From positions 2,542,001 through 2,606,000 of the forward strand of contig NZ_CP048834.1 of assembly GCF_012971745.1 (NCBI RefSeq): a stretch of DNA of 64,000 bases, in the 5' to 3' direction. The stretch comes from Starkeya sp. ORNL1. GTDB taxonomy: Bacteria; Pseudomonadota; Alphaproteobacteria; Rhizobiales; Xanthobacteraceae. Under the pieces are notes generated by a model. That model worked only from the letters and a program-made list of their open reading frames with translations. It was not told the DNA's origin and searched no databases. The translations under genes and the position numbers were made by a program. The number at the start of each line of letters is the position of its first letter. The stretch's first letter is position 1. This document shows positions 32,538 through 43,611 of this stretch, in pieces.

Positions 32538-33434
32538 ATGCCATTGAATGAACTTGATATTTTCGCGGACATCCTGGCCTTCCACGTGGAAGCCGGGGTC
32601 GATGCCGCGCTGGGCGAGGCGCCGATCGACCGCTTCAAGGAGAGCGCGGCGGAGGCGAGTGCCCGTGCCGCTGCGCGCCCGGCGGCCGTGACGCCGGCAG
32701 CACGGCCGGCTTCCGTGCCCCAAAACGCGCAGCCCGCTCCAAGGCCGGAGCCCCGTCGCCCGGCCCCGCCGCCGCCGGCGGCGCCGATGATGAGCACGGC
32801 CGCCCCGCCCCCGCCCGACGTGGCGACGGTGGAAGCTCGCGAAGCGGCAATGAGCGCGCCGACGCTCGAGGCGTTGCGCACCATATTGGAGGGCTTCGAC
32901 GGCTGCCCGCTGAAGCACACCGCGACCCGCCTCGTCTTCTCCGACGGCAACCCGCAGGCGCGGCTGATGTTCGTCGGCGAGGCGCCCGGCCGCGACGAGG
33001 ATATCGAGGGCAAGCCGTTCGTCGGCCGCTCCGGCAAGCTGCTGGACCGCATGATGGCGGCAATCGGGCTCGACCGCACGAGCGCCTATATCGCCAATGT
33101 CGTGCCCTGGCGCCCGCCGGGCAACCGCACCCCGACGCCGCAGGAGACCGCGATCTGCCTGCCCTTCATCCGCCGGCAGATCGAGCTTGCCAATCCGGAC
33201 ATGCTGGTCTGCCTCGGCGGGCCGTCGGCGCAGACCTTGCTGGGGATAAAGGACGGCATCACCAAGGCGCGCGGGCGCTGGGGGCAGTACGACACCGGCA
33301 CCCGCACCATTCCCGCACTCGCCACCTTCCACCCGGCCTACCTGTTGCGCACCCCGCTCGGCAAGCGCATGGCGTGGCGGGATTTCCTGGCGATCTCGAA
33401 AGCGCTCGGCGAGTTGCCGGCGCGTAGTACGTAG
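32538..33434 (+). CDS. Uracil-DNA glycosylase, family 4-like
   Basis: A 298-residue DNA repair enzyme. The N-terminal 100 residues are a Pro/Ala-rich linker. The catalytic domain has VGEAPGRDEDIEGKPFVGRS, then YIANVVPWRPPGNRTPTPQE, and FHPAYLLRTP near the end. These are the uracil-pocket and active-site motifs of family 4. Family 4 enzymes usually hold a [4Fe-4S] cluster through a CxxC pair; here only the second Cys of the pair (FDGCPL) remains, together with Cys in ICLPF and VCLGG. I recall the same change in related alphaproteobacterial proteins. It starts at ATG 32538. Confidence 0.88.
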   Translation: MPLNELDIFADILAFHVEAGVDAALGEAPIDRFKESAAEASARAAARPAAVTPAARPASVPQNAQPAPRPEPRRPAPPPPAAPMMSTAAPPPPDVATVEAREAAMSAPTLEALRTILEGFDGCPLKHTATRLVFSDGNPQARLMFVGEAPGRDEDIEGKPFVGRSGKLLDRMMAAIGLDRTSAYIANVVPWRPPGNRTPTPQETAICLPFIRRQIELANPDMLVCLGGPSAQTLLGIKDGITKARGRWGQYDTGTRTIPALATFHPAYLLRTPLGKRMAWRDFLAISKALGELPARST

Positions 33435-33439
33435 AGCCA

Positions 33440-33550
33440 CGTCATCCTGAGGTGCGAGCGCAAGCGAGCCTCGAAGGATGTTGAAGCCGTGGACGTCTAT
33501 CTGGGGCGGGCATCCTTCGAGGCCGCTGCGCGGCACCTCAGGATGAGGTC
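33440..33550. repeat. Palindromic intergenic repeat, family A
   Basis: Here the two halves are in the order CATCCTGAGGTGCGAGCG..GCCTCGAAGGATG, then CATCCTTCGAGGCCGC..CACCTCAGGATGAGG, pointing outward compared with 17095. It lies between the glycosylase gene and cydA. Confidence 0.88.
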
Positions 33551-33721
33551 GCTACCCCCGCCAAAACGTCACATCCGCCAAACCGTCGCGCGGCATGCCG
33601 CCGCCGCGGCCGCGCGCGCAGCACCCGCTGCTGTCTGTTTGACATATGCTAATTCCATACTGCGATCCGGAAGCGTAGATTTTTGCTACGCTGCGGCATC
33701 GGCGCAGGCATGGGGGAGATG

Positions 33722-35140
33722 ATGGACCTCGATCCGGTTCTTCTGGCACGCATCCAGTTTGCCTTCACCATTTCCTTCCACATCATATTTCCCAGCTTCA
33801 CCATAGGCTTGGCGGCCTATATCGCGACGCTGGAAGTGCTGTGGATCTCGACTGGTCATGAGCGCTACCACCGAATCGCGCGGTTCTTCACCAAGATCTT
33901 CGCGGTGTCGTTCGCCATGGGCGTGGTGTCCGGCATCGTGCTCTCCTACCAGTTCGGCACCAACTGGAGCAATTTCTCCCGGGTGGTCGGCAATGTGGTC
34001 GGGCCGCTGATCGGCTACGAGGTGCTGACCGCCTTCTTCCTGGAGGCGACCTTCCTCGGCATCATGCTGTTCGGCTGGAACAAGGTGCCGCGGCCGCTCC
34101 ACGTCTTCGCGTCGATCGCGGTGGCGGTGGGCACCACCATGTCCGCCTTCTGGATCCTGTCCGCCAATAGCTGGATGCAGACCCCGGCCGGCTACGAGAT
34201 GGTCAATGGCGTCGCCATTCCGACAGACTGGCTCGAGGCGATCTTCAATCCGAGCTTCCCCTATCGCCTCGCCCATATGGTGACGGCCTGCTACCTCACC
34301 ACCGCATTCGTGGTGCTGGCGGTCGGGGCGCGCTACCTCGTCGCCGGACGCTTCCCGGAAGACGGGCGCACCATGATGCGCATGGCCATCGGGCTGATCG
34401 CGATCTTCGCCCCGCTCCAGGCCCTCATCGGCGACCAGCACGGCCTCAACACGCTGGAACACCAGCCGGCCAAGATCGCCGCCATCGAGGCGCATTGGGG
34501 CGGCGAGAGCACCTCGCCGAACGCCGGCGTGCCGCTGGTGCTGTTCGCCATCCCGAATGAAAAGGAAGAGCGCAACGACTACCAGATCGCCATCCCCCGG
34601 CTCGGCAGCCTGATCCTGACCCATACGCTTGACGGCACCTTCAAAGGGCTGAAGGAATTTCCGCCGAACGACCGGCCGCCTGTGGCGGTGCCGTTCTTCG
34701 CCTTCCGCGTCATGGTCGGCATCGGCCTGCTGATGATCGCCATCGGCTGGGTCGGCGCGTTCCTGCTGTGGCGTCGCCGGCTGTTCGACAGCGACTGGTA
34801 CCTGTGGCCGACGCAATTCGTCTGGCCGCTCGGCTTCATCGCCGTGCTGTCCGGCTGGTTCGTCACCGAAGTCGGCCGCCAGCCGTGGATCGCGACGGGG
34901 ATATTGCGCACGCTCGACGCCGCCTCCCCGGTCACCGGCTGGCAAGTGGCGACGACCCTGGTGCTGTTCGTGCTGGTCTATGGCGTCGTGTTCTCGATGG
35001 GCATCTATTACATCAACCGCCTGATCGTGAAGGGCCCGCAAGGCGCCGCCATCGAGACGCCGGAAAACCTTCCGCCCAGCCGACCGCTCTCCGCCGCGGG
35101 CGATGCCGCCCGCGACGCCATCGCAACGCCGGGGGCTTGA
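33722..35140 (+). CDS. cydA: Cytochrome bd-type ubiquinol oxidase subunit I (short Q-loop, CioA-like)
   Basis: A 472-residue integral membrane protein with about nine helices. His20 in SFHIIFPS and the later His in YRLAHMV are the expected haem ligands. GDQHGLNTLEHQPAK follows the quinol-binding area, and GWFVTEVGRQPW is the conserved late motif. The quinol loop is short, as in the cyanide-insensitive CioA group. The start is ATG 33722 or 33719, just after GGGGGAG. With CydB it reduces oxygen using ubiquinol at high affinity. A TTGACA sequence at about 33639 could be part of its promoter. Confidence 0.95.
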   Translation: MDLDPVLLARIQFAFTISFHIIFPSFTIGLAAYIATLEVLWISTGHERYHRIARFFTKIFAVSFAMGVVSGIVLSYQFGTNWSNFSRVVGNVVGPLIGYEVLTAFFLEATFLGIMLFGWNKVPRPLHVFASIAVAVGTTMSAFWILSANSWMQTPAGYEMVNGVAIPTDWLEAIFNPSFPYRLAHMVTACYLTTAFVVLAVGARYLVAGRFPEDGRTMMRMAIGLIAIFAPLQALIGDQHGLNTLEHQPAKIAAIEAHWGGESTSPNAGVPLVLFAIPNEKEERNDYQIAIPRLGSLILTHTLDGTFKGLKEFPPNDRPPVAVPFFAFRVMVGIGLLMIAIGWVGAFLLWRRRLFDSDWYLWPTQFVWPLGFIAVLSGWFVTEVGRQPWIATGILRTLDAASPVTGWQVATTLVLFVLVYGVVFSMGIYYINRLIVKGPQGAAIETPENLPPSRPLSAAGDAARDAIATPGA

Positions 35141-35143
35141 GCC

Positions 35144-36169
35144 ATGGAAACGGTCTCTGCTGGGATGATCTGGTACCTGCCGGTGGCCTGGGCACTGCTG
35201 CTCGCAGTCGCCATCGCCATGTATGTGATACTGGACGGCTTCGACCTCGGGCTCGGCATCCTGTTCCCGTTCGCCAAGGACGAACGGGAGAAGGACCAGA
35301 TGATGAACTCGGTCGCCCCATTCTGGGACGGCAACGAGACCTGGCTCATCCTCGGTGGCGGCGGCCTGCTGGTCGCCTTCCCGCTGGCCTATTCGATCCT
35401 GATGCCGGCGCTCTATCTGCCGATGATCTTCATGCTGCTGGCCCTGGTGTTCCGCGGCGTCGCCTTCGAATTTCGCTGGGTAGCCGACACCAGCCGCTTC
35501 CTCTGGAACATATCATTCGCCGGGGGCTCGACGCTCGCCGCCTTCTTCCAGGGCGTGCTGCTGGGCGGCTTCGTGCAGGGCATGAAGGTGGAGAACAACG
35601 CCTTCGCCGGCGGCCCGATGGACTGGGCGACGCCGTTCGCCCTGCTGTGCGGGCTCGGCGTGGTCGCCGGCTATGCGCTACTCGGCAGCGTGTGGCTGGT
35701 GATGAAGACCGAGGGCGAGGTGGCGCGCCGCGCCCGCGCCCATGCCAAGACGCTGCTGCCGTTGGTGCTCATCTTCATGGGCATCGTCAGCCTGTGGACG
35801 CCGATCGCCATACCGCGCATCGCCGAGCGCTGGTTCACCACCCCGAACCTTTTCTACCTGGCGCCGGTGCCGATCATCACCCTGCTGCTCGCCTGGTTCG
35901 TCTGGCACTGGCTGGAGCGCGGCCATGAGAACCTGCCCTTCTTCGGGGTGATCGGGCTGTTCCTGCTCGGCTATCTCGGCATCGGCATCTCGATCTTCCC
36001 CTATCTGGTGCCGCCCGCTCTCACCGTGTGGGAAACCGCCGCGGCGCCGGCCAGCCAGATCTTCATGCTGATCGGGGCGGTGTTCATCCTGCCGATCATC
36101 CTGGTCTATGTGGCCTTCGTTTACTGGATCTTCCGCGGCAAGGTGCGTGAAGGCGAAGGCTATCACTGA
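35144..36169 (+). CDS. cydB: Cytochrome bd-type ubiquinol oxidase subunit II (CioB-like)
   Basis: A 341-residue membrane protein with about eight helices, beginning after a short periplasmic segment. AMYVILDGFDLGLGILFPFA and SVAPFWDGNETWLILGGG are near-universal in CydB. Only three bases separate it from cydA, so the two are translated together. No cydX-type small subunit or cydDC genes follow. Its 3' end overlaps by 7 bases the 3' end of the convergent glycosyltransferase-like gene. Confidence 0.95.
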   Translation: METVSAGMIWYLPVAWALLLAVAIAMYVILDGFDLGLGILFPFAKDEREKDQMMNSVAPFWDGNETWLILGGGGLLVAFPLAYSILMPALYLPMIFMLLALVFRGVAFEFRWVADTSRFLWNISFAGGSTLAAFFQGVLLGGFVQGMKVENNAFAGGPMDWATPFALLCGLGVVAGYALLGSVWLVMKTEGEVARRARAHAKTLLPLVLIFMGIVSLWTPIAIPRIAERWFTTPNLFYLAPVPIITLLLAWFVWHWLERGHENLPFFGVIGLFLLGYLGIGISIFPYLVPPALTVWETAAAPASQIFMLIGAVFILPIILVYVAFVYWIFRGKVREGEGYH

Positions 36170-37782
36170 GCGGGTGCGGCCGGAGCCGGCACAGCGGGTG
36201 CCGGCGCGGGAGGCTCGGGCGCGGGAGGCTTGGGCGCGGCTCCCGGCGGCATAGGCGCCGGCACCACGAGCGGTTGCGGCGGCGTGGTCGCCGCCGGCAC
36301 CGGCTGCGGCGGCACGATGGCCCAGCCGACCCGCACCGGCTCGAGCTTGCCGGGGATCGCCCATTGCACCACCAGCGGCGCCTGCGGCCGCAGGTCCGGC
36401 CAGCGCGAGCGGATCTCGAAGGGCGGCTCGCCGCTGGGATCGGTGATGCTCCACACCACCACGGCGCCATCGCGCGCCAACTCCTCGGCGCTGATCCAGG
36501 GCGCCCGTGCCGGATCGGCGCCGGGCATCACCGTCGGGTGCGCGGAACTGGCCAGAGCTATCGCCCCGGAAAGGAACAAATCGCCGGCAATGATGCGCGG
36601 CGGGCTGCCGGTGCGCCGCGCGGTGATCTCGGTCAGCGGGCGGGCGATAGCCTGGGCCGGGAAGTTCACATCCTCTCCGGCCGGGCGCAGATGCGGCGCC
36701 GCCCACACCGTCGCGGCGGCGACGATCGGCGGCGCCAGCAGGCAGGCCAGCCAGAGCAGCGCAACGAGGCCGTGCCGGTGCAGCCCGGCCCGCTCGCCGC
36801 GCAGCGAGACCAGCCAGAGCGCGAAGGCGGCGACCGCGGTGACGCCCCAGAGCGACAGGCTGGCGCCGAACATCGCCGGCACCACCAGGAACAGCAGCGG
36901 CCAGCCGGCGAGCGCCGAGAGGAAGGGTCGCGCGAACCCTGGGAGCGGTGGGCGCAGCAGTTCCGGTACGTCGCCGACATGCGAGCGGTCGCCCACCGGA
37001 CCGGCGCAGAGCGCGATCAGCAGTCCCGGTGCCAGCGCCACCAGCGCGCTGACGGCGAGCGCCACCAGCGAATAGGGTGCGAAGGCCGAGCCGGCCAGCC
37101 CCTGCTCCAGCAGCACGAATGCCGCCCAGGCACCAAACGGGATCAGGAAGCTCACGCCGACCACGGCGCCGCGGATCATTTCGGGCGCCTTCAGCGCGAC
37201 ACGCCCCTGCGGCGTGGTGAACAGCAGCACGCCGACCGCGACCACGCTCACCCAGCCCGACCAGCCGGCAAACAAGGCGACGCCGGCGGCGGCGGCCAGC
37301 GCCGGCCACGCCTCGGTCTCCGCCTCGCCGAGCACGCGCCAGGCTTCGCGCGTCAGCCACAGCGTCACCGGCAGGATCAGCCGGTCCGGGGCGAAGGGCG
37401 GCGCGGCGCTGCCCATGGCCAGCATGGCGAGGAACAGCAATGCCGCAGTTGCGCCAAGCGTGCGCCCAAGCAAACGCCTGGCAATGTCAAAGGCGAGCCA
37501 GACCGCCGCGATCGAGGCGGCCGCGAACAGGAGATAGACCGCCGTCATGCCGCCGGCAGTGAAGGCGACGCCGACCAGCCACGCCGCCAGCGGTCCGCCG
37601 GCATCGGCTCCGGCGCGCCATTCGCGGGCATAGACCACGTGCTCAAGCAGCAGCGCCGGCGGCGAATAGAAGAACAGCAGCGGCACCAGGGTCCAGAGCA
37701 GCGCGAACAGCACCGCGGCGACCATCACGGCAAGCGCCGGGCGGACCCGCAGCGCCTCGATCCACGGCGCCGACCACAACAT
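36163..37782 (-). CDS. Polytopic membrane protein, probable GT39/ArnT-type glycosyltransferase
   Basis: A 539-residue protein with about 11 hydrophobic segments, a C-terminal periplasmic domain (from about residue 380) and a Pro/Ala-rich tail of some 50 residues. The first loop LLFFYSPPALLLEHVVYARE and the following aromatic-rich region resemble the dolichyl-phosphate-mannose mannosyltransferase-like superfamily that uses polyprenyl-phosphate sugars. A usual acidic pair in the first loop is not obvious, so the call is cautious. It starts 9 bases after rnhB ends, in the same direction, and may be co-transcribed with it. It overlaps cydB tail to tail. Confidence 0.6.
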   Translation of the reverse strand: MLWSAPWIEALRVRPALAVMVAAVLFALLWTLVPLLFFYSPPALLLEHVVYAREWRAGADAGGPLAAWLVGVAFTAGGMTAVYLLFAAASIAAVWLAFDIARRLLGRTLGATAALLFLAMLAMGSAAPPFAPDRLILPVTLWLTREAWRVLGEAETEAWPALAAAAGVALFAGWSGWVSVVAVGVLLFTTPQGRVALKAPEMIRGAVVGVSFLIPFGAWAAFVLLEQGLAGSAFAPYSLVALAVSALVALAPGLLIALCAGPVGDRSHVGDVPELLRPPLPGFARPFLSALAGWPLLFLVVPAMFGASLSLWGVTAVAAFALWLVSLRGERAGLHRHGLVALLWLACLLAPPIVAAATVWAAPHLRPAGEDVNFPAQAIARPLTEITARRTGSPPRIIAGDLFLSGAIALASSAHPTVMPGADPARAPWISAEELARDGAVVVWSITDPSGEPPFEIRSRWPDLRPQAPLVVQWAIPGKLEPVRVGWAIVPPQPVPAATTPPQPLVVPAPMPPGAAPKPPAPEPPAPAPAVPAPAAPAQ

Positions 37783-37791
37783 GACCCGTCC

Positions 37792-38448
37792 TTACTCCGC
37801 CGCTTCGAGGCGGGCGCGCACCGGGGCGAAGGAGGTGCGGTGATGACGGCAGACGCCGAGCCGCGCCAGCGCCTCGGCATGCTCCGGCGTGCCATAGCCC
37901 ATGTGCCGCTCGAAGCCATAGCCGGGATGGGCGAGGCCGAGCGAGGCCATCAGCCGGTCGCGCGTCACCTTGGCGACGATGGAGGCGGCGGCGATGGAGG
38001 CGATGAGGCCGTCGCCGCCGATGATGGCGCGCGCCGCGCAGGTGACGTCCGGCAGATCGCGCCCGTCCACCAGCAGCAAGCGCGGGCGCCGCGGCAGCGA
38101 AGCGGTGGCGCGGGCGATCGCCCACAGGGTCGCCTTGCGGATGTCATGGACGTCGATACGCGAGGGCGGCGCGAAGGCGACCGCGACCTCGGCGGTTGCG
38201 CAGATGATGTCGAACAGCGCTTCCCGCTCCGGCGCGGTGAGCTTCTTGGAATCGTCCAGCCCGCCGGGGACGCGCTCGGGATCGAGGATCACGGCAGCCG
38301 CGACCACGGGGCCTGCCCAAGGGCCGCGACCGACCTCGTCGGCGCCGGCAATGGGAGCATCGCCGGCCGCCAGCGCCTCGCGTTCATAATTGAAATCAAG
38401 CCCTTGCCGCACTGCCCGTACTCGTCCTGCCCGCTTCCCCTCAGTCAT
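37792..38448 (-). CDS. rnhB: Ribonuclease HII
   Basis: A 218-residue enzyme that removes RNA from DNA-RNA hybrids and single ribonucleotides from DNA. The catalytic motif [17 protein letters not shown] contains the first Asp-Glu pair. [10 protein letters not shown] supplies the third acid, and [13 protein letters not shown] the fourth-acid region. [14 protein letters not shown] is also conserved. Length and spacing are normal. It is divergent from the MarC-family gene. Confidence 0.95.
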   Translation of the reverse strand: MTEGKRAGRVRAVRQGLDFNYEREALAAGDAPIAGADEVGRGPWAGPVVAAAVILDPERVPGGLDDSKKLTAPEREALFDIICATAEVAVAFAPPSRIDVHDIRKATLWAIARATASLPRRPRLLLVDGRDLPDVTCAARAIIGGDGLIASIAAASIVAKVTRDRLMASLGLAHPGYGFERHMGYGTPEHAEALARLGVCRHHRTSFAPVRARLEAAE

Positions 38449-38594
38449 ATCCGACTCAACGGCCTCCCCCGGTTTCCCTCACGCCAAAGTGCGTTCGATG
38501 GCGGGCGGATGCAACAGCAATGGGTTAGGTCATCTTGATGACGCCCGATGGACACGGAAGAAGTTCAGCCGCATTCGGCGACAGGAGCCACGCG

Positions 38595-39215
38595 ATGAAC
38601 TGGACCGAACGGTTCGCGGAATTCGTCACCTTGTGGGTGGTGATCGACCCGCTCGGCACGCTCCCGGTCTTCCTGGCCGTCACCTCGGGGGTGGAAGAAC
38701 ACACCCGCCGGCGCGCCGCGATCCTGGCGGTGCTGATCTCGTTCGCGGTGCTGGTGTTCTTCGTGTTCGCCGGCCACTGGCTGCTCAGGAGCATGGACGT
38801 CTCCATCTATTCCTTCCAGATTGCCGGCGGCATCGTGCTGTTCCTGTTCGCGCTCACCATGATCCACGGCAATGTCCATCCGGAGATCCACCCCTTGAGC
38901 GAGCGGCCGATCGACCTCGCGATCTATCCGCTCGCCATCCCCTCCATCGCCAGCCCCGGCGCCATGCTGGCGGCGGTGGTGCTGACCGACGATGCCGGCT
39001 CCGACCTGTTCGGCAGGATGGCGACAGTCGCGACCTTCGCGCTGGTGCTGCTGCTCACGCTGCTGATCCTGCTGGCGGCCGGGCCGATCTCGCGGGTCAT
39101 CGGACGCGGCGGCTCGTCCGTCATCAGCCGGGTGATGGGGATGATCCTCGCCGCGCTTGCCGTCGATCTGGTGCTGACGGCAGTCAGCCAATGGCTGTCG
39201 CTGCCGCCGATCTGA
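38595..39215 (+). CDS. MarC-family integral membrane protein
   Basis: A 206-residue protein with six predicted helices. LWVVIDPLGTLPVFLAVTSG in the first segment, FQIAGGIVLFLFAL and PLAIPSIASPGAM are family marks. ATG 38595 follows AGGAG at seven bases; the frame to 38535 is not supported. Despite its name, the family has no proven role in multiple antibiotic resistance. The gene is separate from its neighbours, converging on the hydrolase gene. Confidence 0.92.
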   Translation: MNWTERFAEFVTLWVVIDPLGTLPVFLAVTSGVEEHTRRRAAILAVLISFAVLVFFVFAGHWLLRSMDVSIYSFQIAGGIVLFLFALTMIHGNVHPEIHPLSERPIDLAIYPLAIPSIASPGAMLAAVVLTDDAGSDLFGRMATVATFALVLLLTLLILLAAGPISRVIGRGGSSVISRVMGMILAALAVDLVLTAVSQWLSLPPI

Positions 39216-39230
39216 GGCGGCCGCGGCCCG

Positions 39231-40112
39231 TCACGTCTCCACCGGCGGCGGGACGCCGAGGTGCTTCGACAGGAAATCGATGGTGCGTCCCCACGCCAGT
39301 TCGGCGGCGGTGGGGTCGTAGCGGCTCGGGCTGGTGTCGTTGTTGAAGGCGTGATTGGCGCCGTCATAGACATAGATGGCGTAGTCCTTGCCGGCCTGCT
39401 TCAGCGCGGCCTCATAGGCCGGGATGCCGGCATTGATGCGGTTGTCGAGCCCGCCATAATGCAGCAGCAAGGCGGCCTTGATGTCCTCGACGCGTTCGAT
39501 CGGGGGCTGCATGCCGTAATAGGCGACGCCGGCCTTCAGTTCCGGGCTCGCCTCGGCCATCAGGTTCACCATGCCGCCGCCCCAGCAGAAGCCGACCGCG
39601 CCGACCGAGCCGTTCGAGGCCGCATTGGTCGCGAGGAAGCTGACCGCATCCTTCAGCCGCGCCACCGTCGCCGGGCCGTCGAGCTTGCCGATCATGTCGC
39701 GCGCCTTGTCCTCATCAGCGGGCGTGCCGCCATCGGACGAGAGCAGGTCGACGCCGAAGGCGAGGAAGCCGTCGAGCGCGAGACGGCGGGTGACGTCCTT
39801 GATGTGCGGATTGAGGCCGCGGTTCTCGTGGATGACGATGACCGCCGGCCGCTTGGCGTCGACGCGCTTGGCCCGCACCAGATAGCCGCTCACCGTGGTC
39901 GCACCGGACGGGTAGCCGGTGGTCGAGATGTCGAGGCGCTTGTCGTCCTCGGCCACTTGCGCGGCCTGGGCATAATCATTGGTGAGCAAGGGCAGCATGG
40001 CGGCCGCCGCTGCCATGGAGCCGGCCACGGTGGCGAGCCGGTCCATGAATTCCCGCCGGCCGAGCTGGCCGTGGGTGAAGCGGTCATAGAGATCGATGAT
40101 GCGCTGGTCCAT
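39231..40112 (-). CDS. Exported dienelactone hydrolase-family protein
   Basis: A 293-residue alpha/beta hydrolase. A twin-arginine-like N-terminus (GRREFMDRLATVAGSMAAAA) suggests Tat export. The nucleophile elbow is GFCWGGG with Cys in place of Ser, as in carboxymethylenebutenolidase. An acid in HYGGLDNRI and a late His in GANHAFNND complete the triad. RPAVIVIHENRGLNPHIKD is the usual N-terminal strand-loop. ATG 40112 follows GGGAGG. The natural substrate is unknown; many relatives are broad esterases. It precedes a hairpin attributed to groEL. Confidence 0.9.
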   Translation of the reverse strand: MDQRIIDLYDRFTHGQLGRREFMDRLATVAGSMAAAAAMLPLLTNDYAQAAQVAEDDKRLDISTTGYPSGATTVSGYLVRAKRVDAKRPAVIVIHENRGLNPHIKDVTRRLALDGFLAFGVDLLSSDGGTPADEDKARDMIGKLDGPATVARLKDAVSFLATNAASNGSVGAVGFCWGGGMVNLMAEASPELKAGVAYYGMQPPIERVEDIKAALLLHYGGLDNRINAGIPAYEAALKQAGKDYAIYVYDGANHAFNNDTSPSRYDPTAAELAWGRTIDFLSKHLGVPPPVET

Positions 40113-40175
40113 CCGCTGCCTCCCTGACGTTTGGGGCGGCAAGGTGGACCGGATCGAAGCGAAGCGCACATCAGA

Positions 40176-40206
40176 AATGAGAGAGGCCGCCCGAAGGCGG
40201 CCTCTC
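40176..40206 (-). terminator. Probable terminator downstream of groEL
   Basis: GAGAGGCCGCC and GGCGGCCTCTC form a perfect 11-bp stem with a CGAA-type loop, followed on the minus strand by ATTTCT. The T-tract is weak. It is the first strong hairpin beyond the tandem repeats that follow groEL. Confidence 0.55.
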
Positions 40207-40222
40207 GAACATTGCTTCCATC

Positions 40223-40320
40223 GTCATCCCGGAACGGCCGCAAGGCCGTATCCGGGATCGCTGGACGCTCTCTTCCGTTGCGCGATCCCGGCTCTTCGCT
40301 GCGCTGCGGCCGGGATGACG
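40223..40320. repeat. Palindromic intergenic repeat, family B
   Basis: GTCATCCCGGAACGGCCG..TCCGGGATCGC and GCGATCCCGGCTC..CGGCCGGGATGACG, as at 23681 and 47612. Confidence 0.9.
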
Positions 40321-40336
40321 CCTGAAGAGGCTGGAC

Positions 40337-42576
<2,240 letters not shown>

Positions 42577-42630
42577 AGGTGTTCCTCGGTCTTCCTGTTG
42601 CGCCGCCGCGGCGCTCCGTGGGGCCGGCCT

Positions 42631-42657
42631 CTGGCACTCACTCCCGGGGAGTGCCAG
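42631..42657 (-). promoter_or_regulatory. CIRCE element (HrcA operator)
   Basis: CTGGCACTC, nine bases, GAGTGCCAG: a perfect 9-9-9 inverted repeat very close to the CIRCE consensus. It lies 54 bases before groES, implying repression by HrcA and release on heat shock. Confidence 0.93.
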
Positions 42658-42742
42658 AGCCGAGGCCGAGATAGGCAGAGCGCCAGAAGGTGTCAAGCGG
42701 AGTCGGGCCTAGTCAGGCCGGAAGCGGGCACCGTGGTGAATG

Positions 42743-42776
42743 CAAAACGCCCGGCCCGCGGGAGCGGACCGGGCGT
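42743..42776 (-). terminator. Rho-independent terminator of the first phasin gene
   Basis: On the minus strand ACGCCCGGTCCGC and GCGGGCCGGGCGT pair around a short loop and run into TTTT. It begins 28 bases past the stop of the gene at 42804. Confidence 0.8.
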
Positions 42777-42803
42777 GAAGCCCCGGAACGATCAGAAGGA
42801 GGC

Positions 42804-43331
42804 TCAGGCCACCTTCTTGAAGTTCTTCTCGACCGACGCCTTGAACGGCTCGGCGGTATCGGTCGCCACCTTCTGGGCGATCACCGAAAGTTCCTTGGCC
42901 TGGCCGGAGAGCACGTCGAACTGCTTGCGCAGGTGGCTGGTGGAGAGTTCGACCGCTTCCGACACGCTCTTGGTGGCGAGCAGCGCGCCGAAATAGTCAA
43001 ACGCCGCGTTCACATTGGTGCGGAACGATTCCAGCGCAACGGTATTGTACTCGGTCACGCCCTTCGAAGCGGTCGCGTAGGTGTCTTCGATGAGGTCGGA
43101 AGTCTCTTCGGCTGTCGACTTCATCTTCTCATAGGCTTCGCGGGCATTCTGCACGCTCTTCTCGGCCATCTCGCGCACCACGGCGGGCACTTCGAGCGAG
43201 GGCACGTCGAACTTCGGAACTTCAAACTTCGGAGTCTCGAACTTGGCAGCCGCTGTCTCGAAGGCAGCGGCGGCGGCCTTGGCGGCCTTTTTGGGGGTAG
43301 CGGGGGTCGGCGTGATTTCAGCCTCAGACAT
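42804..43331 (-). CDS. phaP: Phasin (PHA granule-associated protein)
   Basis: A 175-residue, largely helical amphipathic protein. The phasin domain (about residues 50-165) includes [19 protein letters not shown] and [19 protein letters not shown]. The N-terminus is Ala-rich and carries a short repeated motif ([14 protein letters not shown]). Phasins coat polyhydroxyalkanoate granules. GGAGG precedes the start. The upstream gap contains perfect palindromes suited to a repressor such as PhaR. A second, divergent phasin gene lies upstream in the same direction. Confidence 0.9.
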   Translation of the reverse strand: MSEAEITPTPATPKKAAKAAAAAFETAAAKFETPKFEVPKFDVPSLEVPAVVREMAEKSVQNAREAYEKMKSTAEETSDLIEDTYATASKGVTEYNTVALESFRTNVNAAFDYFGALLATKSVSEAVELSTSHLRKQFDVLSGQAKELSVIAQKVATDTAEPFKASVEKNFKKVA

Positions 43332-43474
43332 GGGGGCAACCTCCTGTTCGCGGGGGCACTGGAACGATCGCGAAATCTGACCGTTTCCGCGGCATGACGG
43401 TCAGACTTTGTTCAACGATGCGGCAGCGAAGGCGTTTCGATCTGCTAACCGCTTACGGAGAGGCATAGCACCGT

Positions 43475-43507
43475 TTGTGCACTGCAGCAATATGTTGCAG
43501 TGCACAA
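43475..43507. promoter_or_regulatory. Perfect palindrome upstream of phasin, candidate PhaR operator
   Basis: TTGTGCACTGCA (43475-43486) is perfectly mirrored by TGCAGTGCACAA (43496-43507) across nine bases. The TGCA-rich half-sites resemble those described for phasin repressors of the PhaR type. It lies about 145 bases before the phasin start. Confidence 0.6.
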
Positions 43508-43553
43508 TATGCGTCGCCGTTGCGATTTTTTCGTTTCGAGCGAGCTACTCAGC

Positions 43554-43566
43554 TTGCACTGCAACA
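43554..43566. promoter_or_regulatory. Second TTGCACTGCAACA site
   Basis: TTGCACTGCAACA repeats the half-site found in the palindrome at 43475-43507 (there read as TGTTGCAGTGCA on the opposite strand). It sits about 45 bases beyond the end of the second phasin gene, so a cooperative operator is possible. Confidence 0.45.
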
Positions 43567-43611
43567 TGATTTCACCGCAGCGCAGCCACGGCAAGGCCAA
43601 TTTTGCTAATT

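Noticed and set aside
36274..38538. 754-codon plus-strand open frame
   Set aside because: It runs antisense to the glycosyltransferase-like and rnhB genes, is rich in Arg, Gly and Gln, and has no domain. It is a by-product of GC-rich codon bias.
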